A stretch of DNA of 64,000 nucleotides, taken from Methylomonas sp. ZR1. GTDB lineage: Bacteria; Pseudomonadota; Gammaproteobacteria; Methylococcales; Methylomonadaceae. The translations under genes were made by a program, and so were the position numbers. Where the stretch lies: NCBI RefSeq assembly GCF_013141865.1, contig NZ_RCST01000001.1:3844001-3908000 (forward strand), given 5' to 3'. Positions 52,320 through 62,426 of this stretch are shown piece by piece; positions within the stretch are counted from its first letter, which is position 1, and each line of letters begins with the position of its first letter. Under the pieces are notes generated by a model, which was not told where the DNA came from, searched no databases, and saw nothing but the letters and a program-made list of their open reading frames with translations.

Positions 52320-54428
52320 ATGTTTATTAAACTTGTCATAACTCTAACCTTCGCAACGCTCTGCTCCGCAGCGGCGGCAAAGGATTACTACGTATCGCCC
52401 TCGGGCAGCGACAGCCTGAATGGCCTGTCCCCCAGCATCAATTTCTGGACCAAAACCGGCCCTTTCAAAACGCTAACTCGCGCCCGAAACGCTATTCGGC
52501 AATTAAAAGCTGCGGGGAAATTCAATGAAGCTATCACGGTCCATGTCGGGAGGGGGACTTACCAACTACAAGCTCCACTAGAGTTGAACGATAATGACTC
52601 TGGATTTCTTGGGCAGGAAATTACATGGCAAGGTGAAAAAGGCGCAACATTCATTACTGGCGCAATCAATCTTAATTGCCAACCATTCGACCCCCAAACG
52701 CCAAGAAAAATATTGAGCTGCTCAGTAAACAATGATGCTTTAGCGAATATCAAGTCTGAAAGTCTAAAGCGTCTAGCAGGTAACGCACCCGTGTTCGAAC
52801 TGTTTGTAGACGGAATCAAAATGCAGCTAGCCCGTTGGCCTGATTCTGATTGGGCCCATATAAGACTACCCTTGACAGACAACACAAGCTTTACCGTGTT
52901 TGAAAAACTGCCTCTATTTACCGGCGATTTGAGTAATGCCCAAATACATACCTTACCTGGCAGCGATTATTATGACCAATATATTGGTGTCTCCCAAATT
53001 AACTTTGCGAATAATCAAATAGATTTAGCCTCTGAAACAACTCAAAAAATCTCCAGCGGTCGATTATTTTACCTGGAAAATTTTCAATCTGCTCTCAACA
53101 CCCCTAAAGAATGGTTTTACGATATAGCAAATTCCCAGATTAAATTTATAGCACCTGAAGCTAGTCTTGCTAAGCAAGTATTAATCTCTTCTATACCTAC
53201 ACTATTAAAAATATATTCAGCAAATTATCTCAACTTCAGAAATATAACTTTTCAACATAGTACAAGTACAGCCATTACGCTGACCTATGCAGAAAACGTA
53301 GTGTTTGATAACCTTGAAATAAGAAATGTCGGGGGCAAAGCTATCGAAGGCTATGCCACTAACAATATCACTGTCACCAATAACCATTTGCATGATGCAG
53401 GTCGAGGTGGCGTTCTACTCTATGGCGGTGATAGACCAACCTTGCAAGCATCCGGAAATCTAATTCACAATAACATTTTTCACGATTACGACACAGTGCT
53501 ATACAACTACGCACCAGCCATCGAAATAGGCGGTGTAGCAGCAACTGTTTCTCATAACCTCGTCAAAAACGCTTTTGGTAATGGAATTGTAATGGCCGGA
53601 AATGATCATCTGGTAGAAAAAAACGAAATCACTAATATCTGTCAAAAAAGCGGCGACTGCGGATCAATATATGCATCAGGAAGAGACTTGACATATCGAG
53701 GCAGCATAATTCGCTATAATTATGTTCACGACGTTACCGGATATATGCTCAATGGCGTCACTCTCAATATAGCCAACAATATCATTCAATATATGAATGA
53801 AGGCGCTCGAGGTATTTATCTTGATGACGCCGTCAGCGGCCAAACGGTATATGGGAATATTCTTGTCAACTCTGGCTATATAGATATTCAACTAGGTGGT
53901 GGGCGCGATAACCGAATCGAAAACAATGTCATTAAAACCAATAAATATGCCATTTTAGTGGACCAAAGAGGGGCGTATTTTGCTTGGTCTGCTCTAAAAA
54001 ACAGCTTATCGACAATGCCAATTAACACCGCTATTTGGCGAGAGAAATATCCAAAGCTAGGTGCACCGATAAATAATGAAAAATGGGCGGAAGGAAATAG
54101 CATTCAGCACAATATTGTAATTTCAGGCAAAGCTGATGGTAGATCTCTGCAATATACTTTGCCAAAAGCAACCAATACCATAGGAAGCAACCTAGTCTGG
54201 CATACTGCCCGTAACTTCAAAGTGGACTACAAAATTTTAGATGCCGCAACGGCAAAAGGGGCCGCACTATGGACAGATTGGATAAATCAGGGTATAGAAT
54301 GGGGAAGCTTGTATGTTGATCCTTGCCTGGATATTTCGGGTAGCACAATTAATTTTACCTGTACAGAGTCCCCTGTATCGAAAATTGGTTTTAAACCGAT
54401 TCCAATAGATATAGGACTGTTACAATAA
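52320..54428 (+). CDS. Secreted right-handed parallel beta-helix protein
   Basis: The 702-residue protein has a signal peptide cleaved after CSAAAA. DYYVSPSGSDSLNGLSP follows, the usual opening of exported pectate-lyase-like beta-helix proteins, and then GPFKTLTRARNAIRQL. The middle has many short strand repeats rich in Asn/Ile (NITVTNNHLHDAGRGGVLLY, NGIVMAGNDHLVEKNEI, GIYLDDAVSG, NRIENNVIKTN), which form the helix coils. AAGGAG precedes the start. Such proteins bind, cleave or epimerise polysaccharide, and the place at the edge of the glycosyltransferase locus suggests action on the exported polymer. The region is AT-rich compared with the left half of the window. Confidence 0.85.
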   Translation: MFIKLVITLTFATLCSAAAAKDYYVSPSGSDSLNGLSPSINFWTKTGPFKTLTRARNAIRQLKAAGKFNEAITVHVGRGTYQLQAPLELNDNDSGFLGQEITWQGEKGATFITGAINLNCQPFDPQTPRKILSCSVNNDALANIKSESLKRLAGNAPVFELFVDGIKMQLARWPDSDWAHIRLPLTDNTSFTVFEKLPLFTGDLSNAQIHTLPGSDYYDQYIGVSQINFANNQIDLASETTQKISSGRLFYLENFQSALNTPKEWFYDIANSQIKFIAPEASLAKQVLISSIPTLLKIYSANYLNFRNITFQHSTSTAITLTYAENVVFDNLEIRNVGGKAIEGYATNNITVTNNHLHDAGRGGVLLYGGDRPTLQASGNLIHNNIFHDYDTVLYNYAPAIEIGGVAATVSHNLVKNAFGNGIVMAGNDHLVEKNEITNICQKSGDCGSIYASGRDLTYRGSIIRYNYVHDVTGYMLNGVTLNIANNIIQYMNEGARGIYLDDAVSGQTVYGNILVNSGYIDIQLGGGRDNRIENNVIKTNKYAILVDQRGAYFAWSALKNSLSTMPINTAIWREKYPKLGAPINNEKWAEGNSIQHNIVISGKADGRSLQYTLPKATNTIGSNLVWHTARNFKVDYKILDAATAKGAALWTDWINQGIEWGSLYVDPCLDISGSTINFTCTESPVSKIGFKPIPIDIGLLQ

Positions 54429-54504
54429 GCTTTACATGTTGTTGCCGCCTTTTTCGACATCCAGAACTAGCGGCAACAACTTTCGAAAAATTAAAAAATC
54501 AATG

Positions 54505-56376
54505 TTATAAACCATCGAAAACGTCTGGCCCGATTCTCTCCGCTAAATACATCGCTCCTTCTTTTGTCAAATGCCCATAATCAAATTGAACAGGAACTCC
54601 ACTATCTGACCAAAGCTTCCATTTCGGCGTACTCATAAGGTTATATACGGATATATATTTAACATTTCTAGGGAACTGAAGCTGAAGAAAAACATCGTCC
54701 GTTAATTTTTGCTCAGATCGCCTATGTTTCATTGCGATCTGATCTTCATCCGACTTTTCAGCTACAGCCCGAGCCAAAATACGCGGTAAAGACTGATCGT
54801 ATTCTTCTATCGGACCTAGGATTAAAACGGTACTGGTCAGTTGGCTTAGCTCAAGAGCAGTCGACTCAACAGACGATGCATCTGAAGCCTTCCAACGTCC
54901 TGATAAAACCACAGCATCAACTTGATTTTTGCGGAGAAAATCCCTAAAGATGTAATTATTCAACTCAGTGCAATGCTTTTCGCCGCTTGAATCTATGGTT
55001 GGCAAGCATCCAGAAGCCGTCGCCTGAAGAAAATTTATCTGTGAATACTCAGCCTGAAAACCTGACCAAAGATGTGCGGCATGACTGTCGCCAAAAATAA
55101 GGATGTTCTTTTTATTTGTTGAAAACTTCAGACATTCTTCAGCGTGGTAGAGCGAAAATGAATTGTATTGCGAAGTCAAGAAACATGTCCCCGCTCGCAT
55201 ATTTTTATCTACATCGTAATCTTCATACGCTAATATTTTATCGACTCTATCAGGCAACTGCCAATATTGAGCGCTGATACCCCCTAGCGAAATTGCCAAT
55301 GCAGCTGTTGCTATCATTACCCCCGCCGAAGCTTTAAGCGTAGTTTTAACACTTAAACGACTACCTGGTTTGCGAAAAGGACGTTCAATAAACCACCAAG
55401 AAAAGGTTGCTATAAGAACACAAATAATGACCAGCGAAAGCTTTTCAACAGCACCTTTCGGCTGGTGATACAGCCGAGTGAAAACCAACAACGGCCAATG
55501 CCAGAGATACAAGGAATAGGAAATCAAACCAACAAAGCGAGTTAGGCCCAATCCAAGCATTTTAGAAACAACAGTATTGTGAAGCCCACCAGCGTAAATA
55601 ATTGCAACAGCGCCTGCGCAAGGAGCAAGCGCGGCGAGTCCAGGAAATGGAGTATTTTTCGAGTAAAAATAAATACTGGCCAAGATTAAAAGCAGTCCAA
55701 AGCTAGCTATAATCTCAAGCTGCCAATGCTTTTTAAGCTTAGGCAATGCATCTAGCGCCAGAAGAGAGCCCATCAATAGCTCCCACGCACGAAACTGAAC
55801 TAAGTAAAACGCAGCTGTAGGCTCTAAATGCACTTGAATGACAGAGGCAGCAAAACTAAGTATTGCAACGATAGATAAGGCCGCGACACGGCGCGAACTT
55901 GATTGTGATCGCAAAGCGAACACGAGCACTGGGAATAAAAGGTAAAACTGCTCCTCTACAGAAAGTGACCAAGTGTGTAGGACGGGATTGAGTTCCATCT
56001 TTTGGTCAAAATAACTACTGGTGGCATAAAATAGGATATTTGATATAAAAAATATCGATGATGCAATGCTTTTCCCAATATCCTGAACTTCCGTTGGAAA
56101 GTTCATAAAAAAAGATGCTATAAGACAAGCGAAAAACACAAAGAATAAAGCTGGAAAAATACGCCTAACGCGCCGATAATAAAAGTAAGCAACCGAATAT
56201 TTTTGATTAGTTATATCCGAATAAATGATTGACGTAATTAAATAGCCTGATATTACAAAGAAAATATCTACACCAACATAACCCCCACCAAAATACCTTC
56301 CAATAGAATAATGAAAAAATACGACTGAAATAACAGCTATAGCTCTAAGACCATCAATATCCGCTCTATACTTCAT
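54505..56376 (-). CDS. OafA-type acyltransferase fused to SGNH domain
   Basis: The 623-residue protein has an acyltransferase-3 membrane domain of about ten helices (1-370), with YRADIDGLRAIAVISVVFFH (catalytic His22), GGYVGVDIFFVISGYLI, YYRRVRRIFPA, HTWSLSVEEQFYLLFP and FVGLISYSLYLWHWPLL. A periplasmic SGNH hydrolase domain follows (GDSHAAHLW at 429-437; D599 and H602 in FDYGHLTKEG). The pair transfers acyl groups, usually O-acetyl, to a sugar. It is the most downstream gene of the minus-strand polysaccharide set. Confidence 0.93.
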   Translation of the reverse strand: MKYRADIDGLRAIAVISVVFFHYSIGRYFGGGYVGVDIFFVISGYLITSIIYSDITNQKYSVAYFYYRRVRRIFPALFFVFFACLIASFFMNFPTEVQDIGKSIASSIFFISNILFYATSSYFDQKMELNPVLHTWSLSVEEQFYLLFPVLVFALRSQSSSRRVAALSIVAILSFAASVIQVHLEPTAAFYLVQFRAWELLMGSLLALDALPKLKKHWQLEIIASFGLLLILASIYFYSKNTPFPGLAALAPCAGAVAIIYAGGLHNTVVSKMLGLGLTRFVGLISYSLYLWHWPLLVFTRLYHQPKGAVEKLSLVIICVLIATFSWWFIERPFRKPGSRLSVKTTLKASAGVMIATAALAISLGGISAQYWQLPDRVDKILAYEDYDVDKNMRAGTCFLTSQYNSFSLYHAEECLKFSTNKKNILIFGDSHAAHLWSGFQAEYSQINFLQATASGCLPTIDSSGEKHCTELNNYIFRDFLRKNQVDAVVLSGRWKASDASSVESTALELSQLTSTVLILGPIEEYDQSLPRILARAVAEKSDEDQIAMKHRRSEQKLTDDVFLQLQFPRNVKYISVYNLMSTPKWKLWSDSGVPVQFDYGHLTKEGAMYLAERIGPDVFDGL

Positions 56377-56441
56377 AAAGAATCCCTATTTTTAACTTGG
56401 ATGAGAATAACTCCGCTGAATACTAATATGACAAAAGATAT

Positions 56442-57692
56442 TCAGACATTCAACGAATTATACTCGGATAGCTTACTAACCAACCTACTTAGAATTTGGT
56501 CTTTTTTAAGATTATCTAGTGCGAATTGATGTGCTACTTTATTGTATTTACGAGAATTATTTTCCGGTAAATTAAAGAGCATGTCACGAAGTGTTACCGC
56601 AAGTACATCAGCATTTTCAGGTTCTATGCACCGGGCAATTCCGGGATATTTTTGACAAAGCAAGCCCAACTCAGTATTGGCGTCGGCAGTAATCACACAC
56701 TCACCACCAACCGCTAAAATTGCGGTCAATTTCGAAGGCAACACAGCATCGGCTGCTCCCCGTTTTTGAACAACTAAATGAATGTTTCCTAATGCCATTA
56801 ATGACGGCAAATCTTCATAAGCTTGTAAAGGGTAAAACTCTAAATTTTTCAACTGCTTTTGCTTGGCCAATTGCATTAGCTCCAACTGCGCTGCCCCAGT
56901 GCCGACCATGATAAACAATAAATCAGGCTCACTCTTCAATATTTCAGCAGCTTGTAAAACAATTTCTAGACCTTGCTTTTTACCCATATTGCCTGAATAA
57001 AGTACAACTCTTGTTTTAGCAGAAATCCCCCAACGCTCCCTAAATTGACTAGCATCGGAATTTGGCCTGAGAAAATCAGTGTCAACCCAGTTTGGGAAAT
57101 AAAACAAATTATCGGACCGACCTGTTTTTATCGCGGCATTTTTCAACATGCTGTACGAAATACTAGAAACAATATCAAAACCGCGCATAAGCCAACCTTC
57201 AAAAGCCTTAGCCATTCTGACCGCGAAACCGGCTTTGCCCATGCCCAAGCCTATCATCGCATCCATTTCAAAGTCCTGTATATGCAACATAGACCGACTA
57301 CCACCTAACTTACAAAAAACTAATGCAGCCGGTGCGCAGAAAAATGTGGGCTCTAAACAAATTACCGCGTCGGGCTTCCAAAACAATTGCCCGAATAGAA
57401 CAGGTAAGCTTGAAACGGCGAAACTCAGTAGATGCAATAAACGAGAGACTGTCGAAGGTTGATTGGGAACAAATAGTGGACAACGATAAACAGTCACTCC
57501 ACCTCGAGACTCCGCTTGGTACTGCCAACTTGAGTAGTCCTGTCTAACCGCCCACTCCGGATAATAGGGCGGAGCACAGATAACCCGAACATCATGTTTT
57601 TGTTCTGCCAGCCATTCGCACATTTCCCCTGAGTACTTACCTATACCGGTTAACTCAGGCAAATAATTTATTCCATATAGCAATATCTTCAT
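56442..57692 (-). CDS. WcaI-type glycosyltransferase (GT4)
   Basis: The 416-residue GT-B enzyme resembles colanic-acid WcaI: KILLYGINYLPELTGIGKYS, VRVICAPPYYPEW, LHIQDFEMDAMIGLG, FPNWVDTDFLRP, VLYSGNMGKKQGLEIVLQAA, FIMVGTGAA and LPSKLTAILAVGG. It probably transfers a sugar to the growing lipid-linked repeat on the inner side of the membrane. The acceptor is unknown. Confidence 0.92.
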   Translation of the reverse strand: MKILLYGINYLPELTGIGKYSGEMCEWLAEQKHDVRVICAPPYYPEWAVRQDYSSWQYQAESRGGVTVYRCPLFVPNQPSTVSRLLHLLSFAVSSLPVLFGQLFWKPDAVICLEPTFFCAPAALVFCKLGGSRSMLHIQDFEMDAMIGLGMGKAGFAVRMAKAFEGWLMRGFDIVSSISYSMLKNAAIKTGRSDNLFYFPNWVDTDFLRPNSDASQFRERWGISAKTRVVLYSGNMGKKQGLEIVLQAAEILKSEPDLLFIMVGTGAAQLELMQLAKQKQLKNLEFYPLQAYEDLPSLMALGNIHLVVQKRGAADAVLPSKLTAILAVGGECVITADANTELGLLCQKYPGIARCIEPENADVLAVTLRDMLFNLPENNSRKYNKVAHQFALDNLKKDQILSRLVSKLSEYNSLNV

Positions 57693-57998
57693 TATTTTGA
57701 TCGTCGAATCGGTGGGGTACTTGGCTATCGTTTAAAATATTTAAAAAATAATTGAATATATATCTAAGATATTAAACTAAATGAAAACCGAAAAATAGCT
57801 TGTCTAGCGGCGTTTCCTTGCTAAGGAACCTCTGATTAAATCGTTATCTCGATTTTAGGCGCCAATTAAATCAATGGCTTGCGTATCTATTTTTCTTGAA
57901 AAACTGCATTAATCAGAGGTTCCCTAAGAGAACATGTAAAGGCGCAAGCTATTAAATAGGAAAATAAAAAACAATTACATTCAATACCCAACTAGAGT
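57693..57998. other. Intergenic region with one MITE
   Basis: There is no gene. It separates two minus-strand glycosyltransferase genes and contains the 99-bp MITE described below. The rest is AT-rich with no clear signal. Confidence 0.6.
57825..57923. mobile_element. 99-bp MITE with 15-bp inverted repeats and CTAA target duplication
   Basis: GGAACCTCTGATTAA (57825-57839) and its perfect inverse TTAATCAGAGGTTCC (57909-57923) are flanked on both sides by CTAA (57821-57824 and 57924-57927). A four-base CTAA duplication is typical of IS5-group transposases. It has no coding capacity, so it must be mobilised in trans. Confidence 0.85.
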
Positions 57999-58910
57999 TT
58001 ATTGAAGTTTTAACCCAGTCAATTTTTCTAGACACGCAATTTTCTGATTATTAGATGTAGTGCCTTTCATTGAAATTTCAGCTTCAAGACACTTTAGATC
58101 AACCAAGCATCGATACCACAATCCTTGCATAAAATGATAAGCAAAACCTTCCTTGCCATCAAAAACACCAAACCTTAAAAAGTATCTATAAAGAAAATAC
58201 AATATAGGCCTGACAAATAAAGGCAGATTATTATAAATAATGTCCTTAATAAACCGTTTCAACTTCGCCTGACCCGCATCAGAAATTTCAATAGACTTGT
58301 CTTGAGAAAATAATTTATATTTCTGATTAATGATGTCAATCATTTCTCGGCTGGCATAATTATTATGCTTAGCGATAAACCAACCAATAGTATTCAGATT
58401 ATCGTCTACAAAGTCGCCGTCTAAAATAATTGATTTCCCAGAGTCTAGGACTATATGCTCGTCCATCCAACGATTTTCGATATGAGCTTTTTTATTCCTC
58501 CAGATACGCAACAAAACAAGAGGATATCGATCTCCATATTTAATCCACCGTCCCAAGAAATGATGTTTACGTTTTAAACAAATTCCACTAATTTCACTGG
58601 GTAGACAAGGGAGCTTTTCAGTAATTTCCGCAACCAAATCTGGCTCCAAATATTCGTCAGCATCCATCCTCATGACCCATTCAGTATTAATGGGGAAATT
58701 ATCTAATCCCCATTGAAATTGATCGGCATAATTCTTCCAAGGGCGCTGAACAACAACAGCCCCCAAAGACTCTGCTATGGATAACGTATTATCGGTAGAG
58801 AAGGAATCTACAATAAAAACCTGACTAACAATTGGTAACAAATTCGTTATACAACGCTCAATATGCAGTTCTTCGTTATGCGTTAGTATAATCACTGATA
58901 TATCAATCAC
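57999..58910 (-). CDS. Family 2 glycosyltransferase
   Basis: The 303-residue GT-A enzyme has ISVIILTHNEELHIERCI, VFIVDSFSTDNTLSIAESLG, the metal-binding MRMDADEYLEPDL, and a KRKHHFLGRWIKYGDRYPL segment shared with WaaE/KdtX-type enzymes. It starts with GTG at 58910 behind AAGGAG. The donor sugar is unknown. Confidence 0.92.
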   Translation of the reverse strand: MIDISVIILTHNEELHIERCITNLLPIVSQVFIVDSFSTDNTLSIAESLGAVVVQRPWKNYADQFQWGLDNFPINTEWVMRMDADEYLEPDLVAEITEKLPCLPSEISGICLKRKHHFLGRWIKYGDRYPLVLLRIWRNKKAHIENRWMDEHIVLDSGKSIILDGDFVDDNLNTIGWFIAKHNNYASREMIDIINQKYKLFSQDKSIEISDAGQAKLKRFIKDIIYNNLPLFVRPILYFLYRYFLRFGVFDGKEGFAYHFMQGLWYRCLVDLKCLEAEISMKGTTSNNQKIACLEKLTGLKLQ

Positions 58911-58929
58911 AACCGATTACTCCTTATCG

Positions 58930-59991
58930 TTAAATAACAGACTCTACATATTTTTCAAGCAACAGAGTAATATTCTGCAGTCCTCTATGTCTTTGCTGGG
59001 ATAACAACCCATCCTCAAACTTACTGTAATTGCTTTGTATGTTTAGGAGTATGGATTCTATCTCCGTAGTATCTGAAAATGAAATCCCGGCTAGGCCAAG
59101 GCGATTTATCTGTTCTTTTAAAACGGGATAGTCCGGGCAAACAACGACCGTGTTTGCCGCAATAGCATCGCAAATCACGCCGCTGCTCCTATAATAGTAG
59201 GCAGCCTTGTCATAATTTAAAACAATGACATCTGCCAAGGAAAATGCCAATTCATAGTTAGAGGGGTCGACGGTATTAATAGTCTTTGCCCCGCGCCGCC
59301 CCCATTCCTCAAGCAGCGATTCGTCTGTGGAGCCCAGCAATATAGCCATTCCATTCTTCTGACAAATTTCGTGTAATATCTCCAGTACGTCACTAACCTT
59401 TTTTTCCTTCCTGTTATCACCAATAATCCCTACCGTAAAATTGTTATCACGCGTACTTTTAAGGCATGGCTTCAGTATGGGAATAGGCAATATTAAAAAA
59501 CAACTATTTAATAGATCAACGTTCAATTCAACAAGCCCGGCATCAGCTTCCAAAAACAATGGACGCATGCCTAACTTAAATAATAGTTTTAAAAAGATAG
59601 CTTCCAGTTTACTGGCATGGGCCCTTTGCAAATTGTGATTTATAATAAATAATATCTTTTTTCTAAGCCAAAAACAAAGTGGCCACGACAATGCCAAAGG
59701 CACATTTAAAAACTCTCTAACAATTATCAAATCCTTGCTGCGATTCTTAAATAATTTCCACGAAAATACCAAGTGAGCAAATATATATTCTATTTTCTTC
59801 AAAGCAGTATCTTTTGGAATGGTCACTCTAAAGTATTCCGAAATAGGGTGCATATTTAACTCTAAGAAAACAATATCATACCTGCTGGACATTGCAGCAT
59901 CGCCAATTGGATTTAGGCAAGCATGAATATTGCTTTTCATAACTTTTAACCGCGCCCCGGAATTTTTAGAGACGCCCGAACGATCATTCAT
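58930..59991 (-). CDS. Probable GT-B glycosyltransferase, family not recognised
   Basis: The 353-residue protein has a GT-B-like layout. The N-terminal domain is variable (DIVFLELNMHPISEYFRV). The second domain has FTVGIIGDNRKEKKVSDVLE, GMAILLGSTDESLLEEWGRR, LADVIVLNYDKAAYYYRSSG and VVCPDYPVLKEQINRLGLAG, the last two being typical of donor-binding loops. No signal peptide is present. AAGGGAGCAGG precedes the start. It lies between two clear glycosyltransferase genes with short gaps. Confidence 0.7.
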   Translation of the reverse strand: MNDRSGVSKNSGARLKVMKSNIHACLNPIGDAAMSSRYDIVFLELNMHPISEYFRVTIPKDTALKKIEYIFAHLVFSWKLFKNRSKDLIIVREFLNVPLALSWPLCFWLRKKILFIINHNLQRAHASKLEAIFLKLLFKLGMRPLFLEADAGLVELNVDLLNSCFLILPIPILKPCLKSTRDNNFTVGIIGDNRKEKKVSDVLEILHEICQKNGMAILLGSTDESLLEEWGRRGAKTINTVDPSNYELAFSLADVIVLNYDKAAYYYRSSGVICDAIAANTVVVCPDYPVLKEQINRLGLAGISFSDTTEIESILLNIQSNYSKFEDGLLSQQRHRGLQNITLLLEKYVESVI

Positions 59992-60032
59992 TTAACCTGC
60001 TCCCTTTAAGAATCAATCGCAAAGACCTAATA

Positions 60033-61187
60033 TTACTTGACGCCTTGAGCGAATACAGCCATTAAACTATCTACTGCTGCATTGATTTCAAAATGTGTCA
60101 TAAAACATTGCTTGGCATTTTCTCTGATTTGGCTTTTAGCCGATTCATCCATCTGTATCCACCGTTCAATTAAATCACTACATCCGCCAATAGTATCATC
60201 AGCTACCAAGCCCGCTACGTTCTGTTCAACCTCTTGCCAGATATTTACTTTATCGCTGATCAAAACTGGTAAGGAACAAGACAACGCTTCGGCAACAACA
60301 ATCCCAAAATTCTCCGCATGCGAAGGCAAGATAAAAGCATCAGCAGTGAGATAAGCTCCCCATTTCATATCTCCCCCTAACATACCAGTCCACGTAATTT
60401 TGTCAGCAACACCTCGGCTGACGGCTAATGCGTGCAACTCTTTCTGCCAACCTATTTGGTCTGGCCCGGCGATAACTAATTCCAGATCCGACTCATACGG
60501 CTTATTTTTTGCAAATGCTTCAATCAGAAGATCAATACCTTTTTTTGGATGAATCCGACTTAAAAACAATAGAAAACGCTTTCCTCGCAAATTAGGAAAG
60601 CTATTTAAAAATAAGCTCCTCTGTTCATCTGCGATACCGATATGGCCTGCGGTGCCATAATTAACCACGTGCTCGTTACAACGATATGGCCAAAAAGACT
60701 GGCGCGCCAAGACTTTTTCTTCTTCACAAGTAAACAGCACTTTTTTCGCATCGCGGATAACCGGATACTCTCCCCAGAACCAATATAAACATTTTTTTAA
60801 ATGCTTAAGAGGGTATTGTTTCTTAAACCATGGATCTAATGCGCCATGGGTAAATACATAATAAGGAGCATTGACAGATTTGAGCGCCGCATGGGCAGCA
60901 AAACTATGATATTGCCATAAGTTATGGATTACTATCGCGTCGTATTGATTGTAATTAGCCAATAACCAGGGCTTAAATTTCCGCGAATATGCGTACTTGC
61001 TAAAAATTGGACCAAGAGCGTGAACACGTAAAGGAAACTCCTTTACGTGCGTTGCATTCTCCTCATCGAAACATGCAACTTCAGTAGTATGTCCTTTAGC
61101 CATAGCGATCTTCGCCTGCTGTTTAAGTCCTTCAATAGGACCGCCTGACTCCGGATTTACTGTAGTAATAATACGCAAGATCTTCAT
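60033..61187 (-). CDS. Family 4 glycosyltransferase
   Basis: The 384-residue GT-B enzyme has NPESGGPIEGLKQQAKIA, AIVIHNLWQYHSFAAHAAL, YYVFTHGALDPWFKKQYP, LLFLSRIHPKKGIDLLIEAF, LELVIAGPDQIGW and the E-x7-E motif in HAENFGIVVAEALSCSLPVL. Retaining GT4 enzymes of this type extend polysaccharide repeat units from nucleotide sugars. Confidence 0.94.
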   Translation of the reverse strand: MKILRIITTVNPESGGPIEGLKQQAKIAMAKGHTTEVACFDEENATHVKEFPLRVHALGPIFSKYAYSRKFKPWLLANYNQYDAIVIHNLWQYHSFAAHAALKSVNAPYYVFTHGALDPWFKKQYPLKHLKKCLYWFWGEYPVIRDAKKVLFTCEEEKVLARQSFWPYRCNEHVVNYGTAGHIGIADEQRSLFLNSFPNLRGKRFLLFLSRIHPKKGIDLLIEAFAKNKPYESDLELVIAGPDQIGWQKELHALAVSRGVADKITWTGMLGGDMKWGAYLTADAFILPSHAENFGIVVAEALSCSLPVLISDKVNIWQEVEQNVAGLVADDTIGGCSDLIERWIQMDESAKSQIRENAKQCFMTHFEINAAVDSLMAVFAQGVK

Positions 61188-61271
61188 TGTTTGAATTGGC
61201 TATTTATGTCTATTTGAATTTTAATGAAGCTGGTGATAAGTTGCCAGTTTGACTAGAGAAAGCAAAGGGCA

Positions 61272-62426
61272 CTAATTTAATTTAGCAAGGCTAGAAATGA
61301 TTGTGTTACTAAAGCCTTGTACCGTATATCTTTCAGAAATAAATTTCGCAGCCATATCAATTGCAAGCATTTTTTCCGCGAACAATCGGTCTGCTTCTGA
61401 TAGTTGTTGTTTTAGCGACTCGACAGACCCATCAAAAAATACTAAGGCAGACTCAATAATATCCGACTCTTTAGGTAATCGAGTGGTTAAAACCAATCGC
61501 CTAGTATACAGATACTCATAGACCTTAAAGGGAAATATTCCGTTACCCATTTCCTCTATGGGTTTGTGTGGATTCACTAAAACATCACATTTTTCCATTA
61601 ATTGATACAGTTCATTCTCAGGAACGTTGTAGCCAAACAGTAGCTTATCAGGATTACTATTGGCTAACTTAAAAAACTGTTCCGCTAAGCCACCACTGCC
61701 TGTAACAATTACTTGCCACCCATCAGGTAAGTCTGTTAATAATTCAAGGACAATATCGGCTCCTTTCTCGGTATTTAGCCCACCAAAATACCCTACCGTC
61801 CGTGTTGCCCTGGAAAATGCTACGTCAAAATGTTGACTAGCCAATTGTTGGCCGATTATAGAGGGAAATAAAACCTTTTCTGCGGGTATGTATTTAAAGT
61901 TATCGGCAATAATATTATTTACACAAGTAATTAGCTTGACCCGTTTTAGTACTAGGGATAATAAAAAACTATCCAATCTGTTTTTTATATCAATGAAACC
62001 CCGTTTTCTTGAAAACGGCATATCTTCCATTTCAATGACTATGTGCTGGTTTTTCGGCATAAACAACGCGAACAAGCATTCAAATGCGTAGCCGTTATAG
62101 CACCAGAGAAGAAACTGCTTTCTCGGCTTTCTTAGTCGCATCGCGAGCCAGATTGCAAAAAATAGGTTGAACAATTTTCCTATTTTTCGATTATATAAAC
62201 TAAAAGGTGTAATCGTGATCACTTTACAATCTGCAATGTTTTGTCGTTTAACACTACAGTTTTTTAGCTCCTCTGAATTATGGGCAGTATTGATCAACAC
62301 CACCTTCTTATTCATTCGGCGTAAAACCCTCAACATGCTTTCAATTTTTTTTGATGCACCTAAATTAAAAAGAGTGGAATTACCCGGTGGACTATAAGCC
62401 GCTATCATAAAAATTCTTTTATACAT
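61272..62426 (-). CDS. Glycosyltransferase (GT4-like)
   Basis: The 384-residue protein reads MYKRIFMIAAYSPPGNSTLF at the start. Later come FLLWCYNGYAFECLFALFM, HIVIEMEDMPFSRKRGF, VGYFGGLNTEKGADIVLELL, WQVIVTGSGG, CDVLVNPHKPIEEMGNGIFP and PFKVYEYLYTRRLVLTT, all of GT-B type. The start may be ATG 62426 or GTG 62435; AAAGG lies 4 bases before the GTG, so both are possible. It overlaps the upstream polymerase gene by 8 or 17 bases. Confidence 0.88.
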   Translation of the reverse strand: MYKRIFMIAAYSPPGNSTLFNLGASKKIESMLRVLRRMNKKVVLINTAHNSEELKNCSVKRQNIADCKVITITPFSLYNRKIGKLFNLFFAIWLAMRLRKPRKQFLLWCYNGYAFECLFALFMPKNQHIVIEMEDMPFSRKRGFIDIKNRLDSFLLSLVLKRVKLITCVNNIIADNFKYIPAEKVLFPSIIGQQLASQHFDVAFSRATRTVGYFGGLNTEKGADIVLELLTDLPDGWQVIVTGSGGLAEQFFKLANSNPDKLLFGYNVPENELYQLMEKCDVLVNPHKPIEEMGNGIFPFKVYEYLYTRRLVLTTRLPKESDIIESALVFFDGSVESLKQQLSEADRLFAEKMLAIDMAAKFISERYTVQGFSNTIISSLAKLN

